Shown: positions 1 through 9,088, numbered from the stretch's first letter. The stretch: 64,000 nucleotides of DNA from Comamonadaceae bacterium 2FH (GCA_005503335.1 SCMQ01000010.1:1-64000), one strand, 5' to 3'. Notes: a model not told the origin generated them from the letters alone. Made by a program: numbers and translations.

Positions 1-36
1 GGCTGAGGGTGTGGCGGGGAGGGCGGGAGCTGGAAC

Positions 37-768
37 TCAGCTCGTGCCGTCCGGCACGAACACATAGCCCACGCCCCAGACGGTCTGGATGTAGCGTGGG
101 GCCGTGGCGTCCTGCTCGACCAGCTTGCGCAGTCGCGAGATCTGCACGTCCAGGCTGCGGTCGAAGGGCTCGAACTCGCGGCCGCGCGCGAGCTGGGCCA
201 GCTTCTCGCGCGACAGCGGCTGGCGCGGGTGGCGCACCAGGGCCTTGAGCATGGCGAACTCGCCGGTGGTCAGCGACAGCTCCTCGCCGTTCTTGCGCAG
301 GGTGCGGGCCCCCAGGTCGAACACGAAGGGGCCGAAGTTGACCACCTCGTTTTCAGCAGAGGGGGCGCCGGGCGCCTCCTGCGGGGGGCGGCGGCGCAGC
401 ACGGCGTGGACGCGGGCCAGCAGCTCGCGCGGGTTGAAGGGCTTGCCGAGGTAGTCGTCCGCGCCGACCTCGAGGCCGACGATGCGGTCCACGTCCTCGC
501 CCTTGGCGGTCAGCATGATGATGGGCGTGCGGTCGTTGGCCGCGCGCAGGCGGCGGCAGATCGACAGGCCGTCCTCGCCGGGCATCATGAGGTCGAGCAC
601 GATCAGGTCCACCGTCTCGCGCAGCAGGATGCGGTTCATGGCCTTGCCGTCCTCGGCCACCATGACCTCGAAGCCTTCCTGCGTGAGGTAGCGGCGCAGC
701 AGGTCGCGGATGCGCGCGTCATCGTCGACCACCAGAATCTTGTCGGGGCGTGTCGGAATTTGCGTCAT
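37..768 (-). CDS. ompR: OmpR-family two-component response regulator
   Basis: A 243-residue response regulator: an N-terminal receiver domain (about residues 10-125) with acidic pocket D15-D17, phosphoacceptor D59 in VLDLMMPGEDG, T87 and K109 (LGKPFNP), then a winged-helix Trans_reg_C domain (about 145-240) ending VWGVGYVFVPDGTS. The receiver closely follows enterobacterial OmpR (LSICRRLR, VDRIVGLE, FNPRELLAR), so I name it OmpR; its targets here are unknown. The start at 768 is chosen because AAGGATCCT precedes the ATG; an upstream in-frame start at 801 lacks such a site. A histidine kinase (EnvZ) would be expected just beyond the left edge, downstream on this strand. Inverted TGTAACA-type half-sites lie upstream and suggest autoregulation (inference). 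Confidence 0.93.
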   Translation of the reverse strand: MTQIPTRPDKILVVDDDARIRDLLRRYLTQEGFEVMVAEDGKAMNRILLRETVDLIVLDLMMPGEDGLSICRRLRAANDRTPIIMLTAKGEDVDRIVGLEVGADDYLGKPFNPRELLARVHAVLRRRPPQEAPGAPSAENEVVNFGPFVFDLGARTLRKNGEELSLTTGEFAMLKALVRHPRQPLSREKLAQLARGREFEPFDRSLDVQISRLRKLVEQDATAPRYIQTVWGVGYVFVPDGTS

Positions 769-784
769 AGGATCCTTACGGCGA

Positions 785-863
785 ATTTGTAACAGCGCCA
801 ATTTTGAAGCGCCGATCGGGCAAAAACGGATTTTTTCCGGCCGCTTTTCAGTATGTTACAAAT
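785..863. promoter_or_regulatory. Inverted ATTTGTAACA half-sites, candidate OmpR operator pair
   Basis: ATTTGTAACA (785-794) and its exact reverse complement TGTTACAAAT (854-863) flank the spacer between ompR and the divergent small exported protein. The TTTGTAACA core resembles E. coli OmpR half-sites. One copy lies just upstream of each gene, so both promoters could be controlled. Binding by OmpR is inferred. Confidence 0.45.
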
Positions 864-926
864 GTTGCCCTTCGCACAGGAGACGCATGGGAAAATCACA
901 CGAAGGCGTGCGAAGCTTTCAACATC

Positions 927-1205
927 ATGAGAACAAGATCAATCACGCGATCGCTCGTACTGGGCAGTGCCGGCTTGGTGGCGGCCGGCTGGCTCGCGGC
1001 CGAGCCGGCGCGGCCCGGCGACTTCCGGGGCGGGTTAGAGCCGCGGCGCAGCGACTTGCGCCAAACAGTGGAGTCGCAGCGCACGGGGCGGGACGCCGGT
1101 CCCGCTGCCATGCCCGAACGTCGCCTCACCCCCCAGGAGCACGCCGAGTTGCGCGAGCAGCTGCGGATGTCTGCCGAACGGCGCCTCCCCCAGGGCAGGC
1201 GCTGA
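927..1205 (+). CDS. Small exported hypothetical protein
   Basis: A 92-residue protein of unrecognised function. It begins with a basic N-region and hydrophobic stretch (LVLGSAGLVAAGWLAAEPA), a likely signal peptide, followed by an arginine/proline-rich region and a C-terminal motif LTPQEHAELREQLRMS of the type seen in small periplasmic proteins of Burkholderiales. The start at 927 gives a clean signal sequence; an upstream in-frame ATG at 804 would add 41 residues without signal character. The stop at 1205 abuts the start of the next gene, so the two are probably co-transcribed, and the gene diverges from ompR across a candidate OmpR site. It could be an envelope-stress or OmpR-controlled factor; that is only context. 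Confidence 0.6.
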   Translation: MRTRSITRSLVLGSAGLVAAGWLAAEPARPGDFRGGLEPRRSDLRQTVESQRTGRDAGPAAMPERRLTPQEHAELREQLRMSAERRLPQGRR

Positions 1206-1949
1206 ATGCGGGCGCCTGTTCCTGCCTCGACGGGGTTTGCTTGCCGCGCCGCTGCCCTGGCCTGCCTGCTGGCGCTGAGCGCCGCGCCGGCGGCCGCCCA
1301 GCCCCCACCCGGTTTCCTGCCGCCGCCACAGAACCTGGCCCAGCTCTCGGCCCAGGGGGCGGTGGAAGTGCCGCAGGACCTGCTGACGGTCACGCTCAAC
1401 ACCACGCGCGAGGGGCCGGATGCAGGCACGGTGCAGAACCAGCTCAAGCTGGCGCTCGACGCGGCCCTGGCCGAGGCGAAGAAGCTCGCCCAGCCCGGCC
1501 AGCTCGATGTGCGCACCGGCGGCTTCAGCCTCTACCCGCGCCACGGCCGTGACGGCAAGATCAGCGCTTGGCAGGGCAGCGCCGAGCTGGTGCTGGAGGG
1601 GCGGGACTTCGCGCGCATCAGCGCCAGCGCCGGCCGCATGCAGACCCTGACCATCGGCCAGGTGGCCTTCGGCCTGAGCCGGGAACAGCGCGCCAAGGTC
1701 GAGGGCGAGGCCCAGGCCATGGCCATCGAGCGCTTCAGGGCCAAGGCGGCCGACATCGCCAAGGGATTTGGTTTCGCAGGCTTCACGCTGCGCGAGGTTT
1801 CGGTCCAGGCCAACGACCAGGGCCCGGTGCCGCGCCCGCGCATGATGGCGCTGGAGGCCCGGGCCGCGGCCTCGGATGCGCCGCTGCCGGTGGAGGCCGG
1901 GCGCAGCACGGTGATCGTGACGGTGTCGGGAACGGTGCAGCTGAAGTAG
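1206..1949 (+). CDS. SIMPL-domain (DUF541) exported protein
   Basis: A 247-residue protein with a signal peptide (hydrophobic LACLLALSAAPAAAQ near residues 18-32) and a SIMPL/DUF541 domain over most of the rest. Family-like features are the early VEVPQDLLTVTLNTTREG strand, the central LVLEGRDF region, and the C-terminal VIVTVSGTVQL strand. SIMPL proteins are periplasmic or outer-membrane associated oligomers (for example E. coli YggE, linked to oxidative stress); the biochemical role is not settled. The ATG starts immediately after the preceding stop with no spacer, indicating translational coupling. It converges on the next gene with about 40 bp between. Confidence 0.85.
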   Translation: MRAPVPASTGFACRAAALACLLALSAAPAAAQPPPGFLPPPQNLAQLSAQGAVEVPQDLLTVTLNTTREGPDAGTVQNQLKLALDAALAEAKKLAQPGQLDVRTGGFSLYPRHGRDGKISAWQGSAELVLEGRDFARISASAGRMQTLTIGQVAFGLSREQRAKVEGEAQAMAIERFRAKAADIAKGFGFAGFTLREVSVQANDQGPVPRPRMMALEARAAASDAPLPVEAGRSTVIVTVSGTVQLK

Positions 1950-1991
1950 GGGGTTTCGGCTGGTGCCGTCGCCGCAGCGCGGGGGCCCTCG

Positions 1992-2762
<771 letters not shown>

Positions 2763-2834
2763 GTGTGACCTCCGTATGAATTACGATGCAGAAAAAGCGA
2801 TGCAGACAACCCATTATCCAGTCCCGATCTCACC

Positions 2835-3743
2835 ATGACCGAACCCGTGCTGAATCATGTGTCCTGCCCGGATCCCTGGGGCGGTCATCGCATGGCCTAC
2901 TGGCAGTGGGGCGAAGCCTCGGCGCCGCACGTGGTGGTCTGTGCGCATGGCCTGACGCGCCAGGGGCGCGACTTCGACGTGCTGGCCCAGGCCTTGCTCG
3001 CACGCGCCGGCGGCCGCCTGCGCGTGGTCTGCCCGGACGTGGTGGGGCGCGGCCGCAGCGACTGGCTCAAGGAGGCCACGGGCTACCAGATCCCGCTGTA
3101 CGCGGCCGACATGCTGGCGCTGCTGGCGCAGCTGCACCGGCAGGCCCCCATGGCCGCGCTGGACTGGGTCGGCACCAGCATGGGCGGCCTGATCGGCTTG
3201 GCGCTGGCGGGCCAGCCCGGCCTGCCGCTGCCGGTGCCGCCGCGCCGCATGGTGCTCAACGACGTGGGGCCGGTGCTGCAGTGGCAGGCCCTGCAGCGCA
3301 TCGGCCAGTACCTGGGCGAGACCGGCCGCTTTGCCTCGGTGCAGCAGGCCGCGGACGCGATGTGGACGGTGTCGACCAGCTTCGGCGCGCACACGCCGGC
3401 GCAGTGGCTCGCGCTCTCGCAGGCCATGGTCAAGCAGCTGCCCGACGGCAGCTACACCCTGCACTACGACCCGGCCATCGCCGTGCCGTTCCGCGCGCTG
3501 ACGCCCGAAGCCGCGGCGCAGGGCGAGGCGGCGCTGTGGCAGCTGTACGACCAGGTGCGTGCCCGCACGCTGATCACGCGCGGCACGCAATCCGACCTGC
3601 TGTCGCGCGAGACGGGCCAGGCCATGACCGAGCGCGGACCGCGGGCGCGCCTGGTGGAGTTCGAAGGGGTGGGCCATGCGCCCACCTTCGTGGCGGCGAG
3701 CCAGGTCGAGGTGGTGACGGATTTCCTGCTGGCAAAGGACTGA
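2835..3743 (+). CDS. Alpha/beta hydrolase
   Basis: A 302-residue alpha/beta-hydrolase-fold protein without a signal peptide. The oxyanion-hole region is AHGLTRQGRDF (about 38-48), the nucleophile elbow is WVGTSMGGLIG with Ser115, and the likely catalytic His is His281 in GVGHAPTF. A DVVGRGRSDW segment is typical of esterase/haloalkane-dehalogenase-like members. The substrate cannot be read from sequence. It starts 72 bp from the divergent 3-hydroxybutyrate dehydrogenase, so a role in short-chain hydroxyacyl ester or oligomer hydrolysis is plausible. It ends 13 bp before relA, which has a strong GGGAGGAG ribosome-binding site, so the two may share a transcript. Confidence 0.85.
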   Translation: MTEPVLNHVSCPDPWGGHRMAYWQWGEASAPHVVVCAHGLTRQGRDFDVLAQALLARAGGRLRVVCPDVVGRGRSDWLKEATGYQIPLYAADMLALLAQLHRQAPMAALDWVGTSMGGLIGLALAGQPGLPLPVPPRRMVLNDVGPVLQWQALQRIGQYLGETGRFASVQQAADAMWTVSTSFGAHTPAQWLALSQAMVKQLPDGSYTLHYDPAIAVPFRALTPEAAAQGEAALWQLYDQVRARTLITRGTQSDLLSRETGQAMTERGPRARLVEFEGVGHAPTFVAASQVEVVTDFLLAKD

Positions 3744-3756
3744 GGGGGAGGAGACG

Positions 3757-5976
3757 ATGAAGCGCTTGATGGCGGATCCGGCCGCCACATCGCCGGTGGC
3801 AGGCCCGGTACCCGAGCTGATTGCGGCCACCGCCCATAGCCTGCCCGAGCAGGCCGGCGCCCTGGCGCGCGCGCGCGCCTTTGCCGAGCCGCTGATCGCG
3901 GGCGAGATGCTGGACAGCGGCGAGAACACACTGATCCATGCAGACGCGATGGCCGCCATCCTGCGTTCCATCGGTGGCTCCGAGGCCATGCAGGCGGCGG
4001 CCTACCTGATCTACGCCTGCGAGCACCTGAACCGGCCGCAGGAGGTGATCGCCAAGGCCTTCGGCGAGAGCTTTGCCGCGCTGGCCATGGAGTCGACCAA
4101 GCTGGTGCGCGTGCAGCGCCTGTCGCGCAGCGCCCAGACCTCGGCTCAGCTGTCGGACGACCCGCGCCTGCAGACCGAGGCCGTGCGCAAGATGCTGCTG
4201 GCCTTCTCGCGCGACCTGCGCGTGGTCATGCTGCGCCTGGCTTCGCGCCTGCAGACCCTGCGCTACCACGCGGCCAGCAAGCAGCCCATGCCGCCCAACC
4301 TGGCGCGCGAGTCGCTGCAGGTGTTTGCGCCGCTGGCCAACCGCCTGGGCATCTGGCAGATCAAGTGGGAGATGGAGGACCTGGCGTTCCGCTTTCTCGA
4401 GCCCGACACCTACAAGCAGGTGGCGCGCCTGCTCGACGAGAAGCGCGCCGAGCGCGAGGGCCGCATGGAGCAGCTGCGCGCCGGACTCGAGGCCGAGCTG
4501 CGCGCCCAGGGCATACAGGCCACGGTGCAGGGCAGGCCCAAGCACATCTACAGCATCGTGCGCAAGATGCGCGGCAAGTCGCTGGACTTCGACCAGGTGT
4601 TCGACATCCGCGCGTTGCGCGTCATCGTGCCCAGCGTGCGCGACTGCTACGAGGCGCTGAGCTGGGTGCATTCGCGCTTCACGCCGATCACCGAGGAGTT
4701 CGACGACTACATCGCCAAGCCCAAACCCAATGGCTACCAGTCGCTGCACACCGTGGTGCGCGACGAGGCGGGCAAGCCGATCGAGATCCAGATCCGCACC
4801 CAGGCCATGCACGACCACGCGGAGCACGGTGTCGCCGCCCACTGGGCCTACAAGGAGGCGGGCGCCAAGGGCTACGCGGGCGTAAGCGCCGGCGGCAGCT
4901 ACGACGCCAAGATCGCGGTGCTGCGCCAGCTGCTGGCCTGGGAGCGCGACCTCTCGGGCACCGACAAGGGCGAGGGCCTGTTCGAGGACCGCATCTACGT
5001 GCTGACGCCCGACGCCGCCATCGTCGAGCTGCCGCAGGGTGCGACGCCGCTGGATTTCGCCTACAGCGTGCACACCAGCCTGGGCCACCGCTGCCGCGGC
5101 GCGCGCGTGGACGGCGCGATGCTGCCGCTGAACACGCCGCTGCAGAACGGCCAGACCGTGGAGATCGTCGCGGCCAAGGAGGGCGGGCCCTCGCGCGACT
5201 GGCTCAACCCGGAGCTGGCCTACATGGTCAGCCACCGCGCACGGGCCAAGGCGCGCGCCTGGTTCAACGCGCTGATCACGGACGAGAACGTGGCGCGCGG
5301 GCGCGAGGCGGTGGAAAAGCTGTTGCAGCGCGAGGGCAAGACCGCGGTCAAGCTCGAGGACCTGGCGGCGCAGCTGGGCTTCAAGTCGGCCGACGGCCTG
5401 TTCGAGGTGGTGGGCAAGGACGAGTTCTCGCTGCGCAACATCGAGACCCTGCTCAAGCCGCCCGAGCCCCAGCTGCCGCCCGACGAGTACCTGCTGCTCA
5501 AGAAGTCGCGCCAGACCGAGAAGACGCCCAAGGGCGGCGTGCTGGTGGTCGGCATCGATTCGCTGCTGACCCAGCTGGCGCGCTGCTGCAAGCCGGCGCC
5601 GCCCGACCCCATCGGTGGCTTCGTCACGCGCGGCAAGGGCGTGAGCATCCACCGCGCCGACTGCAGCAACTTCCGCGAGATGGCGGCGCGCAATGCCGAG
5701 CGCGTGATCGAGGTCAAGTGGGGTGCGCCCAAGCAGGAGGCCGCTGTGTACCCGGTCGACGTGGCGGTGGAGGCCGCCGACCGCCAGGGCCTGCTGCGCG
5801 ACATCTCCGAGGTCTTCGCCAAGGAGAAGATGAACGTGGTCGGCGTGCAGACCCAGTCGATCAAGGGCACGGCCTGGATGACCTTCACCGTCGAGGTGGC
5901 CGACTCGGGCCGGCTGGCGCGCGTGCTGGGCGTGGTGCGCAGCATAGGCGGCGTGCGCTCGGCGCGCCGGCGCTGA
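3757..5976 (+). CDS. relA: (p)ppGpp synthetase RelA (hydrolase site degenerate)
   Basis: A 739-residue long RSH protein that makes (p)ppGpp from ATP and GTP/GDP during amino-acid starvation. Order: a degenerate HD hydrolase region (about 50-200), synthetase domain (about 230-375) with RPKHIYSIVRKMRG and the EFDD motif E314-D317 followed by KPKPNGYQS, TGS domain from about 410 (DRIYVLTPD), and a C-terminal ACT domain (about 665-739). The EXDD motif is the RelA rather than SpoT signature. In place of the metal-binding HD of hydrolases the sequence reads IYACEHLNRP, so hydrolase activity should be absent and a separate SpoT is expected elsewhere. A rho-independent terminator follows. Confidence 0.93.
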   Translation: MKRLMADPAATSPVAGPVPELIAATAHSLPEQAGALARARAFAEPLIAGEMLDSGENTLIHADAMAAILRSIGGSEAMQAAAYLIYACEHLNRPQEVIAKAFGESFAALAMESTKLVRVQRLSRSAQTSAQLSDDPRLQTEAVRKMLLAFSRDLRVVMLRLASRLQTLRYHAASKQPMPPNLARESLQVFAPLANRLGIWQIKWEMEDLAFRFLEPDTYKQVARLLDEKRAEREGRMEQLRAGLEAELRAQGIQATVQGRPKHIYSIVRKMRGKSLDFDQVFDIRALRVIVPSVRDCYEALSWVHSRFTPITEEFDDYIAKPKPNGYQSLHTVVRDEAGKPIEIQIRTQAMHDHAEHGVAAHWAYKEAGAKGYAGVSAGGSYDAKIAVLRQLLAWERDLSGTDKGEGLFEDRIYVLTPDAAIVELPQGATPLDFAYSVHTSLGHRCRGARVDGAMLPLNTPLQNGQTVEIVAAKEGGPSRDWLNPELAYMVSHRARAKARAWFNALITDENVARGREAVEKLLQREGKTAVKLEDLAAQLGFKSADGLFEVVGKDEFSLRNIETLLKPPEPQLPPDEYLLLKKSRQTEKTPKGGVLVVGIDSLLTQLARCCKPAPPDPIGGFVTRGKGVSIHRADCSNFREMAARNAERVIEVKWGAPKQEAAVYPVDVAVEAADRQGLLRDISEVFAKEKMNVVGVQTQSIKGTAWMTFTVEVADSGRLARVLGVVRSIGGVRSARRR

Positions 5977-6006
5977 GGCACATGCAGCGCCGCGCTTCGC
6001 AGCGGA

Positions 6007-6038
6007 AAACGCGCCGGCGCCAGGAAGCGCGTTTTTTT
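6007..6038 (+). terminator. Rho-independent terminator after relA
   Basis: AAACGCGC (6007-6014) pairs with GCGCGTTT (6027-6034), followed by a T run to 6038, about 30 bp after the relA stop. It separates relA from the tRNA-Val promoter. Confidence 0.8.
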
Positions 6039-6040
6039 GC

Positions 6041-6049
6041 TGCTATACT
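6041..6049 (+). promoter_or_regulatory. Extended -10 promoter of tRNA-Val
   Basis: TGCTATACT contains a TGN extension and a TATACT hexamer, about 22 bp before the mature tRNA 5' end. No convincing -35 hexamer is visible because the terminator of relA occupies that position. Confidence 0.55.
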
Positions 6050-6070
6050 CTCGCTTTCTCGAATTCTTGT

Positions 6071-6147
6071 AGGCGCGTAGCTCAGCTGGTTAGAGCACCA
6101 CCTTGACATGGTGGGGGTCGTTGGTTCGAGTCCAATCGCGCCTACCA
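6071..6147 (+). tRNA. tRNA-Val (anticodon GAC)
   Basis: A complete 77-nt cloverleaf: acceptor AGGCGCG pairs with CGCGCCT, D arm GCTC...GAGC, anticodon stem CCACC/GGTGG with loop TTGACAT (anticodon GAC, reads GUC/GUU), T arm with TTCGAGT, and an encoded CCA end. It is followed by a terminator and then by a decayed transposase fragment. Confidence 0.96.
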
Positions 6148-6162
6148 ATTATTCTTGATCGA

Positions 6163-6435
6163 ATGAAGGACTTAGCAGCAATGCCGAGTCCTTTTTTGTT
6201 TTCCGTGGTCGATCAGGTGGAAAAAGCCCAACTGACGTACAAGCAGGCGCAGCAGCGGTACGGGATTCAAGCTCGCTCCACGGCGCAGGTGTGGCTGCGA
6301 AAGCGCGGACGACAAGGCTGGAGTCGCGCGGCATCATTGGTGGCCATGCCCTCTGACAAGCAACCAGTGTCACTGACTCCCGAGCAGCAGATCAAGTCCC
6401 CGCAGCAGTAGTTGCAGCAGGCCAACGAGAATTCA
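6163..6435 (+). pseudogene. Remnant of IS3-type transposase OrfA
   Basis: The frame encodes VEKAQLTYKQAQQRYGIQ followed by STAQVWLRKRG, matching the N-terminal helix-turn-helix of IS3-family OrfA proteins, which typically read YKEAQ.RYGIQG.STVL.WLRKHG. It carries a TAG stop at 6409-6411 after TPEQQIKSPQQ, then continues in frame with LQQANEN, which looks like the continuation of the usual coiled-coil region. No OrfB, terminal inverted repeats or target duplication are visible, so the element is decayed. Its apparent start codon lies inside the tRNA-Val terminator, so the fragment probably begins a little further in. It lies immediately downstream of a tRNA gene, a common place for insertions. 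Confidence 0.65.
6166..6197 (+). terminator. Rho-independent terminator of tRNA-Val
   Basis: AAGGACT (6166-6172) pairs with AGTCCTT (6187-6193), followed by a run of six T, starting 18 bp after the tRNA CCA end. Confidence 0.8.
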
Positions 6436-6679
6436 TTCATGGGGGTCTCCGGTGGATGGCGCCTCGATTGGCACCCGAGCCGCGCCAGTCTAGGGACATA
6501 GCGGGCGCCGTTCCAGCGCCTGGGCGGCAGAGCAGCTATGCAGGCCGGCGAATAACGGGCCGGCGGCGCAGCCCCGAGACGCTCAGGGTTATCCTTGGGC
6601 ATGGGGCACTGCGCCGTACCTAGAATCTGCTGCAGCGCGATACGCCGCCCTTCAACCTGCCGCTCGAGGAAACCCAGTC
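6436..6679. other. Non-coding spacer before phaR
   Basis: About 240 bases without a supportable gene. The only signal I see is a TAGAAT hexamer at 6621-6626, a plausible -10 element for phaR, without a convincing -35. Confidence 0.5.
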
Positions 6680-7213
6680 GTGTCCAGCAAACCCGCCGAT
6701 ACCGGCAAGACGCCTCAGCGCGTCATCAAGAAGTACCCGAACCGGCGGCTCTACGACACCGACACCTCGTCCTACATCACCTTGGCCGAGGTCAAGCAGC
6801 TGGTCATGGACAACCAGCTCTTCACGGTGCGCGACGCCAAGACCGGCGAGGACCTGACGCGCAGCATCCTGCTGCAGATCATCCTGGAGGAGGAGGCCGG
6901 CGGCGCGCCCATGTTCAGCGAGCAGGCGCTGTGCAACATCATCCGCTTCTACGGCCACGCCATGCAGGGCTTCATGGGCAGCTACCTCGAGAAGAACGTG
7001 CAGGTGATGATGGACATCCAGAACAAGCTGGCCGAACAGTCCAAGCCGCTGACGCCCGAGATGTGGGCCCAGTTCATGAGCCTGCAGTCGCCGTTGATGC
7101 AGGGCGTGATGGGCAACTACGTGGAGCAGTCCAAGAACATGTTCGCGCAGATGCAGGAGCAGATGCAGAAACAGACCGAGCAGATGTTCGGGGCTTTCGG
7201 GTTAAAGCGCTGA
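6680..7213 (+). CDS. phaR: Polyhydroxyalkanoate synthesis regulator PhaR
   Basis: A 177-residue DNA- and PHB-binding repressor that senses polymer and controls phasin genes. The N-terminal domain (about 12-70) shows the hallmark VIKKYPNRRLYDTDTSSYI followed by LAEVKQLV, and then the PHB-accumulation domain (LEEEAGGAPMFSEQ, LCNIIRFYGHAMQGFM). The C-terminus is rich in Met and Gln (FAQMQEQMQKQTEQM), typical of a polymer-interacting coiled region. The start is GTG at 6680, with GAGGAAACC upstream. It is followed after 39 bp by rimO on the same strand. Its presence with 3-hydroxybutyrate dehydrogenase indicates that the organism makes PHB. Confidence 0.94.
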   Translation: MSSKPADTGKTPQRVIKKYPNRRLYDTDTSSYITLAEVKQLVMDNQLFTVRDAKTGEDLTRSILLQIILEEEAGGAPMFSEQALCNIIRFYGHAMQGFMGSYLEKNVQVMMDIQNKLAEQSKPLTPEMWAQFMSLQSPLMQGVMGNYVEQSKNMFAQMQEQMQKQTEQMFGAFGLKR

Positions 7214-7252
7214 CCGAGCTGCTGGCTGGGCCAGAACTGGGAAAATAGCGGG

Positions 7253-8635
7253 ATGAGTGATGTTCTTTCTCCTGTCCCCACCACCCCCAAGGTCGGCTTC
7301 GTCAGCCTGGGCTGCCCGAAGGCCCTGACCGATTCCGAGCTGATCCTCACGCAGCTGAGCGCCGAGGGCTACCAGACCTCCAAGACCTTCGAGGGCGCGG
7401 ACCTGGTCATCGTCAACACCTGCGGCTTCATCGACGACGCGGTCAAGGAAAGTCTGGACACCATAGGCGAGGCCCTGGCCGAGAACGGCAAGGTCATCGT
7501 GACCGGCTGCCTGGGCGCCAAGGCGGGCGAGGGCGGCGGCAACCTGGTCAGGCAGATGCATCCCAGCGTGCTGGCCGTGACCGGGCCGCATGCCACCCAG
7601 GAGGTGATGGACGCGGTCCACGCCCACTGCCCCAAGCCGCACGACCCCTTCGTCGACCTGGTTCCTGCGGCCGGCGTCAAGCTGACGCCCCGGCACTACG
7701 CCTACCTCAAGATCAGCGAAGGCTGCAACCACCGCTGCACTTTCTGCATCATCCCCTCGATGCGCGGCGACCTGGTGAGCCGGCCGATCGGCGACGTGCT
7801 CAAGGAGGCCAAGGCGCTGTTCGAAGGCGGCGTCAAGGAGCTGCTGGTGATCAGCCAGGACACCTCGGCCTACGGCGTGGACCTCAAGTACCGCACCGGT
7901 TTCTGGGACGGCAAGCCGGTGAAGACGCGCATGCTCGAGCTGGTGCAGGCGCTGGGCGAGATGGCCGAGCCCTACGGCGCCTGGGTGCGCCTGCACTACG
8001 TCTATCCCTATCCCAGCGTGGACGAGGTGATCCCGCTGATGGCCAGCGGCAAGGTGCTGCCCTACCTGGACGTGCCCTTCCAGCACAGCCACCCCGAGGT
8101 GCTGCGCCGCATGAAGCGACCGGCCAGCGGCGAGCGCAACCTCGAGCGCATTCAGCGCTGGCGCGAGCTGTGCCCGCAGCTGGTGATCCGCAGCACCTTC
8201 ATCGCCGGCTTCCCCGGCGAGACCGAGGCCGAGTTCGAGCATCTGCTCGAGTTCTTGCGCGAGGCCCAGATCGACCGCGCGGGCTGCTTTGCCTACAGCC
8301 CGGTGGAAGGTGCCGCGGCCAACGAGCTGCCGGGCATGCTGCCGGCGGAACTGCGCGAGGAGCGCCGGGCCCGCTTCATGGCGGTGGCCGAGCAGGTGTC
8401 GGCGGCGCGGCTGCGCCAGCGCATAGGCTCGACCATGCAGGTGCTGGTGGATTCGGCGCCCGCCATGGGACGACGCGGCGGCGTGGGCCGCAGCTACGCC
8501 GACGCGCCCGAGATCGACGGCACGGTGCAGCTGCTGCCGCCCGAGAAGATCAGCAAGACGCTCAAGGTTGGGGAATTCACGCGCGCGCGCATCGTCGACG
8601 CGCAGGGGCATGACCTGGTGGCGGTGCCGATCTGA
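7253..8635 (+). CDS. rimO: Ribosomal protein S12 methylthiotransferase RimO
   Basis: A 460-residue radical-SAM enzyme that adds a methylthio group to an aspartate of ribosomal protein S12. The N-terminal UPF0004 domain carries the three cluster cysteines in [20 protein letters not shown] and TGCLGAK; the central radical-SAM domain has the CxxxCxxC motif in [17 protein letters not shown]; a C-terminal TRAM domain ends at about residue 460. The IPSMRG and YPYPS segments fit RimO rather than MiaB. A perfect 21-bp stem-loop terminator follows, shared with the converging tRNA-Leu gene. Confidence 0.95.
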   Translation: MSDVLSPVPTTPKVGFVSLGCPKALTDSELILTQLSAEGYQTSKTFEGADLVIVNTCGFIDDAVKESLDTIGEALAENGKVIVTGCLGAKAGEGGGNLVRQMHPSVLAVTGPHATQEVMDAVHAHCPKPHDPFVDLVPAAGVKLTPRHYAYLKISEGCNHRCTFCIIPSMRGDLVSRPIGDVLKEAKALFEGGVKELLVISQDTSAYGVDLKYRTGFWDGKPVKTRMLELVQALGEMAEPYGAWVRLHYVYPYPSVDEVIPLMASGKVLPYLDVPFQHSHPEVLRRMKRPASGERNLERIQRWRELCPQLVIRSTFIAGFPGETEAEFEHLLEFLREAQIDRAGCFAYSPVEGAAANELPGMLPAELREERRARFMAVAEQVSAARLRQRIGSTMQVLVDSAPAMGRRGGVGRSYADAPEIDGTVQLLPPEKISKTLKVGEFTRARIVDAQGHDLVAVPI

Positions 8636-8653
8636 GAGCTGGCGGGCCGGCTG

Positions 8654-8699
8654 CTGAAAACAAAAGAGCCGCTGGTGTCAGCGGCTCTTTTGTTTTCAG
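8654..8699. terminator. Bidirectional terminator, 21-bp perfect stem
   Basis: Positions 8654-8674 and 8679-8699 are exact reverse complements with a GTGT loop. The core is GAGCCGCTG/CAGCGGCTC, with A-rich and T-rich outer arms on either side, so it can end rimO on the plus strand and tRNA-Leu on the minus strand. Confidence 0.9.
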
Positions 8700-8721
8700 G
8701 CCTTGGCCGGCCTGCGAATCT

Positions 8722-8806
<85 letters not shown>

Positions 8807-8823
8807 ATTTCAGGAAAACTGCG

Positions 8824-8829
8824 ATTATA
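8824..8829 (-). promoter_or_regulatory. -10 element of tRNA-Leu copy 2
   Basis: TATAAT on the minus strand, 17 bp upstream of the mature 5' end. The -35 is not clear. Confidence 0.55.
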
Positions 8830-8920
8830 TACAAATATTTTGGGGCCCCATGCCGATGCGCGCATCGCGCCCGACCAGAAGCCGGCGGGACGGCGCGTGG
8901 TGTCCGCGCGCCGCGCAAAA

Positions 8921-8950
8921 GAAAAAAGCCGCTGAAAATATTCAGCGGCT
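8921..8950 (-). terminator. Rho-independent terminator of tRNA-Leu copy 1
   Basis: AGCCGCTGAA (8927-8936) and TTCAGCGGCT (8941-8950) form a perfect 10-bp stem; on the minus strand a T run follows. Its core matches that of the terminator at 8654-8699. Confidence 0.85.
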
Positions 8951-8956
8951 CTTGCC

Positions 8957-8975
8957 AAAAAACCCTTTCGGGTTT
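8957..8975 (-). terminator. Second hairpin after tRNA-Leu copy 1
   Basis: AAACCC/GGGTTT with a 4-base loop; on the minus strand it is followed by a T run, so it may be a first terminator directly after the tRNA. Confidence 0.6.
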
Positions 8976-8984
8976 GTTTAAACT

Positions 8985-9069
<85 letters not shown>

Positions 9070-9088
9070 ATCTCAGGAACAAGATAGG

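Noticed and set aside
3757-5976. Naming the RSH protein spoT
   Set aside because: EXDD in the synthetase and a degenerate hydrolase site indicate the RelA type.
6103-6162. Extending the transposase fragment upstream into tRNA-Val
   Set aside because: The frame would begin within the anticodon arm of a complete tRNA; no biological start is possible there.
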